A stretch of 64,000 nucleotides of DNA, from positions 2,108,001 to 2,172,000 of the forward strand of contig NC_015578.1 of the NCBI RefSeq assembly GCF_000214375.1, read 5' to 3'. Each line of letters starts with the position of its first letter. Positions within the stretch are counted from its first letter, which is position 1. Shown piece after piece: positions 1-6,668 of the stretch. The notes beneath the pieces were generated by a model, which searched no databases, was not told the origin of the DNA, and saw only the letters and a list, made by a program, of their open reading frames with translations. The DNA is from Treponema primitia ZAS-2. Lineage in GTDB: Bacteria; Spirochaetota; Spirochaetia; Treponematales; Breznakiellaceae. The translations under genes and the position numbers were made by a program.

Positions 1-1
1 T

Positions 2-499
2 GGCATAGTCGATGGCGCCTTGCCCGCTGTCCGCTATGGGGCGGAGGAGGATGGGTATGTTCTGAACCCCGGCTTCAGCGCTAACCGTAAAGGGTGTGGC
101 GATGCTCTCTCCCACCAGCTGTTCATGATCCGCGTCGAGGTAGGCCTTTGCGGTCACCGCCCAGTCCCCGGTTTCCAGGGTATACACGCCGTCCCCGTCT
201 GCTGCGGGGGTCTTGCTTTCGCCGCCCTTGGTAAAGGTATACGCCGGGAAAAGCCCCGCCGGTGCCGGCGCTGAGGGAAAGACGGTCCGCCCGGGCCCGG
301 CCTGCAGGGCCGGGGAAGAGCGGAGCGCCGGCGAGGCCTGGGCGCTGCTGCCAAAGCCCGGGGCAAAGCGCACCTGCGCCGTCCCCCCCGGGGCCTGCGG
401 CGGCGGCGACGCCGGGTTGGCGCACGAGAGGGCCAAGGCGGCCAGAAGCGCCCCAAAGGCCGGGAAAACCGGCATAAAACCTTTCACTATCTTGCTCAT
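2..499 (-). CDS. Lipoprotein, N-terminal part (runs off window)
   Basis: The frame is open from an ATG at 499 to the window edge, giving about 166 residues with no stop. The N-terminus is a lipoprotein signal: basic MSKIVKG, a hydrophobic stretch, then LALSC with Cys at residue 26. The mature part starts with a Pro/Ala/Gly-rich linker and continues with a beta-rich segment (VYTLETGDWAVTAKAY) typical of Ig-like or carboxypeptidase-regulatory-like folds; that fold is a guess from appearance. The start is supported by GGGGAAGGT just upstream. Only 9 bases separate it from the stop of the preceding lipoprotein gene, so it is the third gene of a surface-protein operon. The product is probably lipid-anchored in an outer or periplasmic membrane. 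Function unknown. Confidence 0.75.
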   Translation of the reverse strand, partial: MSKIVKGFMPVFPAFGALLAALALSCANPASPPPQAPGGTAQVRFAPGFGSSAQASPALRSSPALQAGPGRTVFPSAPAPAGLFPAYTFTKGGESKTPAADGDGVYTLETGDWAVTAKAYLDADHEQLVGESIATPFTVSAEAGVQNIPILLRPIADSGQGAIDYA

Positions 500-508
500 A
501 CCTTCCCC

Positions 509-2230
509 CTATTCCTCAACCGTAATGCTAATCGTCGTGGTATAGGGCACGCCGCCCTGCACCACCCGGAGCGTCAGCCGGTATATCCCGGTGTCCCGGC
601 CGGCGCTGTCAAAGGTATAGGACGCCCCGGTCTCCCCCTCCTGCACCACGCCGCCTATGCTCCACTGGTAGCTGTCGCCAGAGCCGCCGCCTGTCACTGT
701 AACGGGGAGGGTCTTCGCCGTGCCGCCCGCCCCGGCCCGCGAAAGGGCCGCCGTATTGCCCGGCAGGTCGGTAACGATGGCATGGTTCGCCACCCACGCG
801 GTGATTCCCGGTTTCCCGGCGGGGTATATAGTTACCGTGGTGTTTGCAATGCTCCCCGGCGCGGTGTAGTTGCCCGCCGCCGCCCCGGTCAGGGCGATAT
901 TGCTGATGGCAACGTCCTTGTCATTACCGGGGGCGGTATCCGCCATGGTCCCGGTCGCCGTGATGGTGACATCATCACTGCCCACCTTGTTTGTTGGCGT
1001 AATGGTGACAGTCACCGTTTTCGTGTCGTTATAAACCCGGTCCGTGGCCGTTGCCGTGGCGGTCAGGGGGCGCGGGACAACGGTTACCGTCAGGGCTGCG
1101 GTGGCCGCAGCCCCGCCGTCATAGCTCACGGTAATGGTCGCGGCATAGGTCCCCGCCGCAAGGCCCGCCGCAGGCTGCACGGTCCGCGTAGCAATACTGC
1201 CCCCGGCGCTCACCGCATCCCCGGAACCGCCCAGCACAAAGGCGTCCTTCCCGTCGCCGCTCAGGGCAACCGAGCTGATAGCCGCATCCGCAGTCCCGCT
1301 ATTGGTAATAGTAATAGTCTTCGCCCCAGGCCGCTCCCCGCCATAGACCGCCCCGTCAAAACTGGGGGCCGCCACCCCAAGGATGGAGGCCGGGGGCGGT
1401 ATCAGTAGCGGGTTCGGGTCCGAAACCACCGCGCCTGGAGCCAAGCCCCCGTCAGCGAGCTTGTCCAGGCCCACCAGGGTAAGGGTCCCATCATCGCCGA
1501 TGGCAAACCCCAGTTCCGCATCCCCGCCGCCGCTTCCGCCGCCGGCCACGATGATAGTATCCCCGGTAATGGTATAGGGGTACTCCCGTGGAACCCCGTC
1601 AATGACAATAGTGATCCGCCCGTCCTCGCCAAGGGTAATGCCGACCTGGGCGCTCCCGCCGCCGGCCCTGGGCGCCGTAAGGGTGATTTCCCCAGCCGCT
1701 ATCAAGGCCGCCTCGTTCTGTTCAGAGCGGTCCTTTGCGGGATTAGCCCCCGTATGCCGGGGGCTAACCGGGATATCCAGAATTGCCGAAAGGTTCCCCG
1801 CCGCGTCCGCCACCACGATATAAACCGTGTAACCAGCCCCCGCCGCAAGCCCTTCCAAAAGAATAGCGTTTATCCCCACCACCGCCGTGCCGCTCGCCCC
1901 GTCAGCTTGTATCGTCTGTGGGGAAGGTGCGCTATCAGCTTCGGGGAGTACTATGTAGTAGAAAGTCCCCCCCTCATCGGCGCTGAATTTGATGGTTGCA
2001 GTAGTTCCCGCCGCGCTGGCCTGGTCTATCGCCCGGCCACTGGGCAAACCGGGGGCCGTAGTATCCGTCACCGGATCTACCAGAGGCCCCTGGGCCCCCG
2101 GTTTCGGTTCAGTACTCCAGATATCTCGCAGTATAGGATTCCCGCACCCTGCCACGCCGAGCAGTACCAACGCCAGAAAAGGCGCCTGGCGCCATTTTGG
2201 GCGCCATTGTGCGATTTGTTTCGTTTTCAT
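509..2230 (-). CDS. Ig-like/MBG-domain lipoprotein
   Basis: 573 residues. A long basic N-region is followed by a hydrophobic stretch ending LLGVAGC, with lipobox Cys at residue 29. The mature protein begins with a proline-rich linker, then a fibronectin/Ig-like domain (residues about 60-160, ending in VADAAGN). A Gly-rich middle part follows, then an ASH-like segment around 295-390 (TITITNSGTADAAISSVAL), an MBG/YDG-type domain at about 390-470 (PRPLTATATATDRVYNDT), and a C-terminal PKD/Ig-like domain. The domain names are inferred from motif style. The ATG lies 3 bases after the stop of the OmpA-like gene, with GAGTGAG as ribosome site, so the two are coupled. Likely a surface-exposed adhesin or scaffold; no enzyme motif seen. 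Confidence 0.8.
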   Translation of the reverse strand: MKTKQIAQWRPKWRQAPFLALVLLGVAGCGNPILRDIWSTEPKPGAQGPLVDPVTDTTAPGLPSGRAIDQASAAGTTATIKFSADEGGTFYYIVLPEADSAPSPQTIQADGASGTAVVGINAILLEGLAAGAGYTVYIVVADAAGNLSAILDIPVSPRHTGANPAKDRSEQNEAALIAAGEITLTAPRAGGGSAQVGITLGEDGRITIVIDGVPREYPYTITGDTIIVAGGGSGGGDAELGFAIGDDGTLTLVGLDKLADGGLAPGAVVSDPNPLLIPPPASILGVAAPSFDGAVYGGERPGAKTITITNSGTADAAISSVALSGDGKDAFVLGGSGDAVSAGGSIATRTVQPAAGLAAGTYAATITVSYDGGAAATAALTVTVVPRPLTATATATDRVYNDTKTVTVTITPTNKVGSDDVTITATGTMADTAPGNDKDVAISNIALTGAAAGNYTAPGSIANTTVTIYPAGKPGITAWVANHAIVTDLPGNTAALSRAGAGGTAKTLPVTVTGGGSGDSYQWSIGGVVQEGETGASYTFDSAGRDTGIYRLTLRVVQGGVPYTTTISITVEE

Positions 2231-2233
2231 AAC

Positions 2234-3649
2234 TCACTCCCCCTGCAAGATAATTATGGTTACCCGGCGGTTTTTCTCCCGTCCGGCATACGTCATATTC
2301 GAATCCAAAGGCTGTTCCGCCCCCAGAGCCTGTAGTTCAATCTGGTCCCGGCGTACATATTCCCCGGCGATAAGGAAATCCGCCGCCGCCTCTGCCCGTT
2401 CCCGTGAAAGCTGCGCCCTGGCCCCCGGAGTCCCCGCCAAGGCGGTATGCCCCTGGATAACGACCCGGCTGTCCGGGAACCCCTTAAGGGTCTCCCCAAT
2501 CTCCCGCAGCCGCCCGGCAGCCCCCGGCCCCAAGCTGCTCAGATCCGCCACAAAGGGTACGGTGATACGCAGCGCAAACCCCCGTCTCCCATCCGCCAGC
2601 GCCACCGATTCCGCAATATCCTCAGACGGAACACCCGCCACATGCCGGGCCGCTTCCCGCCGCGCCGCTTCTTGCCGTTGTGCTTCCGCTTGTCGCTGTG
2701 CTTCCGCTTGTCGCTGTGCTTCCGCTTGTCGCTGTGCTTCCGCTTGTCGCTGTGTTTCCACTTGTCGCTCTGCTTCCGCTTGCTGTCGTTCAGCCTCTTG
2801 TCGCGCCGCTTCCTGCCGGGCCGCTATCTGCCGTGCAGCTTCTTGTCGAGCCGCTTCCTGCCGTGTCGTTTCTTGCCGTTGCGCTTCTTGCCGCGCCGCT
2901 TCCTGTCGAGCCGTTTCCTGCCGTTGAGCTTCTTGCCGCGCTGCTTCTTGGCGTTGCGCTTCCGTTTGCTGTACTATCTCAGCCTGTCGTTTTGTCTCAG
3001 CTTCCTGCCGGGCTGTTTCTTGTCGTTGCGCTTCCGTTTGTCGTTTTGTCTCAGCTTCCTGCCGAGCGGCTTCCTGGCGGGCCGCTTCTTGTCGCGCTGT
3101 TTCTTGGCGTGCTGCTTCTTGGCGTTGCGCTTCAGCTTGTCGCTTTGCCTCAGCCTCTTGTTGCGCCGCTTCTTGCGCCGCTTCTTGGCGTTGCACTATC
3201 TCAGCTTGTCGTTTTGCCTTAGCCTCTTGTCGAGCCGCTTTTAATTCCTCATTCTTTTTAGGCCGCCATCCCGCCGCAACACCCGCCCCGGCGATAAAAG
3301 GGTAACCCCCTCGTATCCGTGGCTCCACATACCAGCCCCCCTTGCCCAGATTTAAGCGCAGCCCCAGTTCCAGGCCGCCCATGAGCATAGTTTTCATATC
3401 GTCGCTGCCCCACATAAACGCCGCCCCACCCATACCCTGGGCAAAGAGCCCGGATAGAGGGCCGGCAGTCTTGGCAAGGGGATACCACCGGAGGAAGGCC
3501 CCCGGCTCAAAAGTGGAGTAATCGGTAAAGTCATAAAAAAAGCCCAAGGAGACCCCGGCAGCCAGGGCCGGCGAAAAGCGGTATTCTCCCGCCAGACCGG
3601 GACCAAACGCCATACCCTCCACGGAGTACCAGTTAGCCTCAAGTCCCAA
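2234..3649 (-). CDS. OmpA-family protein with long coiled-coil insert
   Basis: 471 residues from the TTG given here. The real start is uncertain. The first ~130 residues look like an outer-membrane beta-barrel (alternating aromatic strands, repeated GLELGLRLNLG-type segments). Residues about 130-335 are a highly charged helix of RQEAARQE/RQAEAQ repeats, an extended coiled coil. The C-terminus is an OmpA peptidoglycan-binding domain with LSRERAEAAADFL and a closing NRRVTIII. The frame stays open upstream of 3649 and encodes a clear signal peptide (GIFCLILLALSFPAFS before QEP), but no ATG, GTG or TTG is in frame before the poly-C tract at 3774-3788. An ATG at 3845 would join this frame only with 14 or 17 C. 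The protein probably links outer membrane and cell wall. First gene of a three-gene operon. Confidence 0.8.
   Translation of the reverse strand: MGLEANWYSVEGMAFGPGLAGEYRFSPALAAGVSLGFFYDFTDYSTFEPGAFLRWYPLAKTAGPLSGLFAQGMGGAAFMWGSDDMKTMLMGGLELGLRLNLGKGGWYVEPRIRGGYPFIAGAGVAAGWRPKKNEELKAARQEAKAKRQAEIVQRQEAAQEAAQQEAEAKRQAEAQRQEAARQETARQEAARQEAARQEAETKRQTEAQRQETARQEAETKRQAEIVQQTEAQRQEAARQEAQRQETARQEAARQEAQRQETTRQEAARQEAARQIAARQEAARQEAERQQAEAERQVETQRQAEAQRQAEAQRQAEAQRQAEAQRQEAARREAARHVAGVPSEDIAESVALADGRRGFALRITVPFVADLSSLGPGAAGRLREIGETLKGFPDSRVVIQGHTALAGTPGARAQLSRERAEAAADFLIAGEYVRRDQIELQALGAEQPLDSNMTYAGREKNRRVTIIILQGE
2680..2787 (-). repeat. 18-bp tandem repeat encoding RQAEAQ units
   Basis: On the plus strand the unit TGTGCTTCCGCTTGTCGC repeats head to tail about five to six times, four copies exact and the later ones diverged. 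It encodes RQAEAQ hexapeptides in the coiled coil of the OmpA-like protein. The unit is a multiple of three, so copy-number change would alter helix length and not the frame. Confidence 0.85.
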
Positions 3650-3751
3650 AGAAAGGCTTAAAGGGGAGCGGTCCCCGGATGGTTCCTGGGAAAAAGCTGG
3701 GAAGGAAAGGGCAAGAAGGATGAGGCAAAAAATTCCGCGATAGACCGGACT

Positions 3752-3757
3752 ATTATA
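3752..3757 (-). promoter_or_regulatory. Candidate -10 box (TATAAT) of the surface operon
   Basis: A perfect TATAAT reads on the minus strand here. Sixteen bases separate it from the poly-C run, so the -35 position falls inside or at the edge of that run and no good -35 hexamer is visible. This matches a promoter whose strength depends on tract length, but it is also compatible with a chance TATAAT inside a coding leader. Confidence 0.45.
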
Positions 3758-3773
3758 TCCTAGTAAACCTATC

Positions 3774-3788
3774 GGGGGGGGGGGGGGG
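3774..3788. repeat. Poly-G/poly-C tract of 15 bases
   Basis: Fifteen consecutive G on the plus strand (C on the strand of the OmpA-like gene). It is the only such long homopolymer in the window and sits directly upstream of a surface-protein operon. Such tracts change length by slipped-strand mispairing. Confidence 0.95.
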
Positions 3789-3939
3789 TACTAATTCGTT
3801 GCTATATAAATAATTATGTCCATTTATCGGCACAAAATACCTCATTTTACTAGAATCCATAAAGAGTATACACCCATTTCTTATAAAATCCCATAAAAAA
3901 TATACCTTTTTTTGTAATAAAAGGCAAAAACGGCAAAAA

Positions 3940-3952
3940 GGTGACTGTCACC
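3940..3952 (+). repeat. REP-like palindrome, copy 1
   Basis: GGTGACTGTCACC. In this copy the flanks extend the symmetry: GGCAAAA lies before it and TTTTGCC after it, giving a 30-bp imperfect inverted repeat (3932-3961). It lies about 155 bases before the RAYT start. Confidence 0.9.
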
Positions 3953-4004
3953 ACTTTTGCCTAGTGTCGCCGGTGCCCAAAAAAAAGGTGACAAAAAGGA
4001 AAAA

Positions 4005-4017
4005 GGTGACTGTCACC
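4005..4017 (+). repeat. REP-like palindrome, copy 2
   Basis: GGTGACTGTCACC, preceded by an A-rich flank and a half-copy (AAGGTGACAAAAAGG at 3986-4000). Second of three copies upstream of the RAYT gene. Confidence 0.9.
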
Positions 4018-4078
4018 ATAAAGCAAAAAACAGGGCTGCCCCATATAGCTATCAAACGGTGTCATCAAAAAGCAAAAA

Positions 4079-4091
4079 GGTGACTGTCACC
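4079..4091 (+). repeat. REP-like palindrome, copy 3
   Basis: GGTGACTGTCACC, ending 14 bases before the RAYT start codon and only 5 bases before its ribosome site GGAGG. A hairpin here in the mRNA could affect RAYT translation. Confidence 0.9.
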
Positions 4092-4105
4092 GATTTGGAG
4101 GTTGT

Positions 4106-4621
4106 ATGCGGAAGAAACGGGTGTTTGAGGAAGGGGCGGTTTATCATGTTACGTCCAGGACGAACAATAAGCGGCTGCTGTTTGGGGATAGGTTAGGGAA
4201 GAAGATTATGCTCCTGACCCTGCGGAATGCGAAAGAACGGTACGGGTTTGGGCTGTTTAACTTTTGCATTATGCCGAACCATGTTCATTTGCTTATTCGG
4301 CCTGGGGATGGCGATCTTTCCCGGATCATGCAATGGATTAAGACCGGTTCGGCTAAGTGGTATAACCATATCCGGGGTACTTCCAACCATGTCTGGGGCG
4401 AGCGGTTTTTTGCGCGGGCGGTTCGGTCCCCGGAGGATTATATCACGGTTATGGGCTATATCGACCGGAACCCGGTAAAAGCGGGACTTGCCCCCGCTGT
4501 GGGGGATTGGCAGGAGTCGGGGGCCTACCATATCCAGCGCCGACTTACAGGGCTTGTGGACTATGATGAGTTTACGGAACAGCTCTATACCCCTCAGCGG
4601 CTGCTACTCGGTGAAAGGTGA
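4106..4621 (+). CDS. REP-associated tyrosine transposase (RAYT, IS200-like Y1 family)
   Basis: 171 residues, complete for this family. The HUH metal-binding motif is in MPNHVHLLI (His59, His61). The catalytic Tyr is most likely Tyr118 in GYIDRNPVKAGL, the family's conserved helix. RAYTs are single-copy domesticated relatives of IS200/IS605 transposases that nick single-stranded REP hairpins. The context fits closely: three copies of GGTGACTGTCACC lie upstream, and two more start at the gene's end, where the TGA stop is itself part of copy 4. The ribosome site is GGAGG at 4097-4101. It could have moved in with the prophage next door, but the repeats also occur outside the prophage, which favours a chromosomal RAYT-REP system. 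Confidence 0.9.
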   Translation: MRKKRVFEEGAVYHVTSRTNNKRLLFGDRLGKKIMLLTLRNAKERYGFGLFNFCIMPNHVHLLIRPGDGDLSRIMQWIKTGSAKWYNHIRGTSNHVWGERFFARAVRSPEDYITVMGYIDRNPVKAGLAPAVGDWQESGAYHIQRRLTGLVDYDEFTEQLYTPQRLLLGER

Positions 4622-4629
4622 CTGTCACC
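4617..4629 (+). repeat. REP-like palindrome, copy 4 (overlaps RAYT stop)
   Basis: GGTGACTGTCACC. Bases 4619-4621 are the RAYT stop codon TGA. Flanked by AAA and TTTT. Confidence 0.9.
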
Positions 4630-4640
4630 TTTTAGAGATC

Positions 4641-4653
4641 GGTGACTGTCACC
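4641..4653 (+). repeat. REP-like palindrome, copy 5
   Basis: GGTGACTGTCACC followed by ACTTTTGCC, the same right flank as copy 1. Copies 4 and 5 form a pair 11 bases apart, like a BIME behind the RAYT gene. Confidence 0.9.
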
Positions 4654-4666
4654 ACTTTTGCCGGAT

Positions 4667-4680
4667 AGGGCGGCGGCCCT
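4667..4680. promoter_or_regulatory. Left copy of a duplicated prophage hairpin motif
   Basis: AGGGC..GCCCT inverted repeat followed at once by ATGTTTCGGCCTGAAA. An almost identical block is at 16656-16687, at the head of the HTH-terminase module. Each copy sits just before the first gene of a phage transcription block, so a shared regulatory site is likely. Confidence 0.5.
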
Positions 4681-4720
4681 ATGTTTCGGCCTGAAATTTC
4701 GGGCGTATTCTTTCTGCACT

Positions 4721-5329
4721 ATGGGTATTACACCAAAACAAGAACGGCTCTTTTCTCTGGTCCCTCTGGGGGACTTTAAGGCTTTGCTCGGCATTGATGA
4801 CCGGGAGGATGCCTTGGCCCGGTACTGTCTGGTAACGGCTTCCTACACCATCGAGGAATACTGCCGGAGGCGGCTGCTGTGCAGGAAACGGACAGAATTT
4901 CTGCACTATTCGGGCGACCCGGTTATCCCTCTGGGGGATTATCCGGTCAGGAAGATTTTGGCGGTATACAAAATAGGCCGCCAAGGGGAAGAGCCGATCC
5001 TGCCGGGCCTATACCGTACTGTCCCGGAATGCGGGCCGGAGGATATCCCGTTTTGCCTTTCAGTGGACCCGGCTGCCGGGCTGGAACGGCGGGTTGTAGC
5101 GATAAGGGCGCTGTATCTGGCGGGGTATAGGCAGGGTGAAGTCCCCGCTGACTTGGCTTCGGCGTGCCTGGAGCTGGCGGCGTGGAATATGAGCCGCTTC
5201 CGGGGAAAGCGCATTGGGATGGCTGGGGCGGCGGTGCGGGGGAAGGCGGGGGTCGGGGAATACCTGGAGGCTTCAATGCCGGAGAACGTGAAGGCGCTGC
5301 TGGAACCGTACAGGCGGCGGATGCTGTAA
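4721..5329 (+). CDS. Phage head-tail connector protein (gp6-like)
   Basis: 202 residues from the ATG at 4721. A longer frame from a TTG at 4658 reads through the hairpin motif and is unlikely. The pattern is that of HK97 gp6/YqbG-type DNA-packaging connectors: an N-terminal helical part (DFKALLGIDDREDALARYCLVTASYTIEEYCRR, written here only as a pattern of helices), a middle beta part beginning YPVRKI, and a C-terminal helix with LASACLELAAWN. In the virion this protein forms a ring below the portal. It opens the left transcription block, right behind the duplicated hairpin motif. There is no strong ribosome site at 4721, so the start is less certain than the gene. Confidence 0.7.
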   Translation: MGITPKQERLFSLVPLGDFKALLGIDDREDALARYCLVTASYTIEEYCRRRLLCRKRTEFLHYSGDPVIPLGDYPVRKILAVYKIGRQGEEPILPGLYRTVPECGPEDIPFCLSVDPAAGLERRVVAIRALYLAGYRQGEVPADLASACLELAAWNMSRFRGKRIGMAGAAVRGKAGVGEYLEASMPENVKALLEPYRRRML

Positions 5330-5332
5330 AAA

Positions 5333-5345
5333 GGTGACTGTCACC
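5333..5345 (+). repeat. REP-like palindrome, copy 6 (inside prophage)
   Basis: GGTGACTGTCACC between the connector stop and the next ribosome site. This copy is inside the prophage operon. Confidence 0.9.
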
Positions 5346-5360
5346 TTTTAGGGAGGGGGG

Positions 5361-5807
5361 ATGGATTACACAGAAGATACTATCTTGCGGGGCGTTAAGA
5401 GGGTTCTGGCGGGGGCGGTTAATGAGTTGCTGGATGAGGAGCAAGACAATATCCCCCGGATTGAATTTCCCGGCCCTGTGGATGGGTATCTGGCTTTGAG
5501 CCGATTGAGCGGGAGTGTATGCCCGGATATTAGTCTGCTGGGCGGGGAGCGGACGGAAAAGGACCGGATTATTGGGCTTGAGGTGTTTGATCTGGCCATT
5601 ACTTTTTTTGTTCCCGAACTTGATGGCGAGCAGAATTGTTATGCCTATGCTGCTGCGGTGACTGGGGCACTGGAAGATGATCCTACCCTGGGGGGCGTGG
5701 CTGACCGGGCGGTGGTGGTTAAGAAAAAGTATACGCCACCCAGAACGGGGATTTTTGTGGATGGGTGGGAAGCGGTTCTGACGGTGCGGGTTTTTGTTGA
5801 GAAGTGA
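5361..5807 (+). CDS. Phage tail-terminator-like protein
   Basis: 148 residues. Start ATG follows GGGAGGGG. The size, the position after the connector, and the pattern DDPTLGG followed by a hydrophobic strand and GWEAVLTVRVFVEK fit tail-terminator/tail-completion proteins, which cap the tail tube and join it to the head. This is a family-style match with no catalytic motif to confirm it. The next gene begins 6 bases downstream, so the genes are co-transcribed. A REP-like palindrome lies just before its ribosome site. Confidence 0.55.
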   Translation: MDYTEDTILRGVKRVLAGAVNELLDEEQDNIPRIEFPGPVDGYLALSRLSGSVCPDISLLGGERTEKDRIIGLEVFDLAITFFVPELDGEQNCYAYAAAVTGALEDDPTLGGVADRAVVVKKKYTPPRTGIFVDGWEAVLTVRVFVEK

Positions 5808-5813
5808 GGGAGT

Positions 5814-6665
5814 ATGGTCAACGGAAGGGACTGCGTTATCGCTATCGGAACGGTGCCTGTCCCCTATGCGGAGGAAACGATCCGGGAGGCGGTGGCGGCG
5901 CTGATTGAACAGGCTTCTATCGAAGGGGACGGGGTGTGCCGGGGGATACAGAAAAACTGCGGGGTTACGGGGTGTATTGTTACGCCGCTGACTATTGGGA
6001 CTGCTCCCCTGCTTTTGGGCCTAGCCCTGGGGGAAGCGGGCATTCCGGTGTTTGTGAGCGAGACCCGGAATCTGTATCGGCGGGAACTGCGGCTGGTTCC
6101 TTACGAAGACGGCGAGCGTTTTGAACTGTGCCAGGAACGGGGGGAGCGTGGCAAACGCTTTGAGGCTTGCGGGGTATCGGGGTTTGAACTGCGTATCCAT
6201 CAGGGTGAGGCAGTAAAACTGCGCCTTGATATTGCCGGGGAGCATGGGGGAGCGCCCTACCCGTCTGAGGGGGGCAGGGAATTTGCCACCGGGGAACGGT
6301 TCAAGGAAAACGGCGTGAGCTATACGGTGAATGGGCGTGAGCTGCGGGAGATCTACGGGCTGACTATTGCGGCCAAAAAGATAGGGGGGACGAAAACGGA
6401 GGTTTGGATTCACCGGGTATTGGAAGAATCGGCTGATATCCCTCAGGCGATAGAAAAGCTGGAAGTTACGGCGCGGCTGTACCGGGATAGGTATGAACAG
6501 GGGAACCAAGGTTCTGGGAACCTTGGGCTGTTCCGGCTTAGGCTTTCCCGGCTGGTGATGATGTCTGATGAAACGGCGGTAGACGCCGCTGATGCGGTTA
6601 TCGGCCCCTTGCGGTATTACTGTGCCGGGGATTTCACGGCTGAAGTTTTTTCAGAAGGGAATTAG
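5814..6665 (+). CDS. Probable phage tail tube/major tail protein
   Basis: 283 residues, beta-rich, with no membrane segment or signal. Position between a tail-terminator-like gene and a tail-hub-like gene argues for a major tail (tube) protein. Internal patterns (GVTGCIVTPLTIGTAP, ending in an ...AGDFTAEVF strand) are compatible but not diagnostic. Start ATG lies 6 bases after the previous stop with GAGGGAG as ribosome site. No tail-assembly chaperone pair follows, as it would in most siphophages. It could alternatively be another structural tail component. Confidence 0.5.
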   Translation: MVNGRDCVIAIGTVPVPYAEETIREAVAALIEQASIEGDGVCRGIQKNCGVTGCIVTPLTIGTAPLLLGLALGEAGIPVFVSETRNLYRRELRLVPYEDGERFELCQERGERGKRFEACGVSGFELRIHQGEAVKLRLDIAGEHGGAPYPSEGGREFATGERFKENGVSYTVNGRELREIYGLTIAAKKIGGTKTEVWIHRVLEESADIPQAIEKLEVTARLYRDRYEQGNQGSGNLGLFRLRLSRLVMMSDETAVDAADAVIGPLRYYCAGDFTAEVFSEGN

Positions 6666-6668
6666 AAA

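Noticed and set aside
1004-1016. GGTGACAGTCACC inside the 573-residue lipoprotein gene as a further REP copy
   Set aside because: It lacks the A-rich and T-rich flanks and encodes part of a natural TVTVTI strand (Thr-Val repeats) in a Thr/Val-rich domain, so chance is a fair explanation. It was not listed as a REP.
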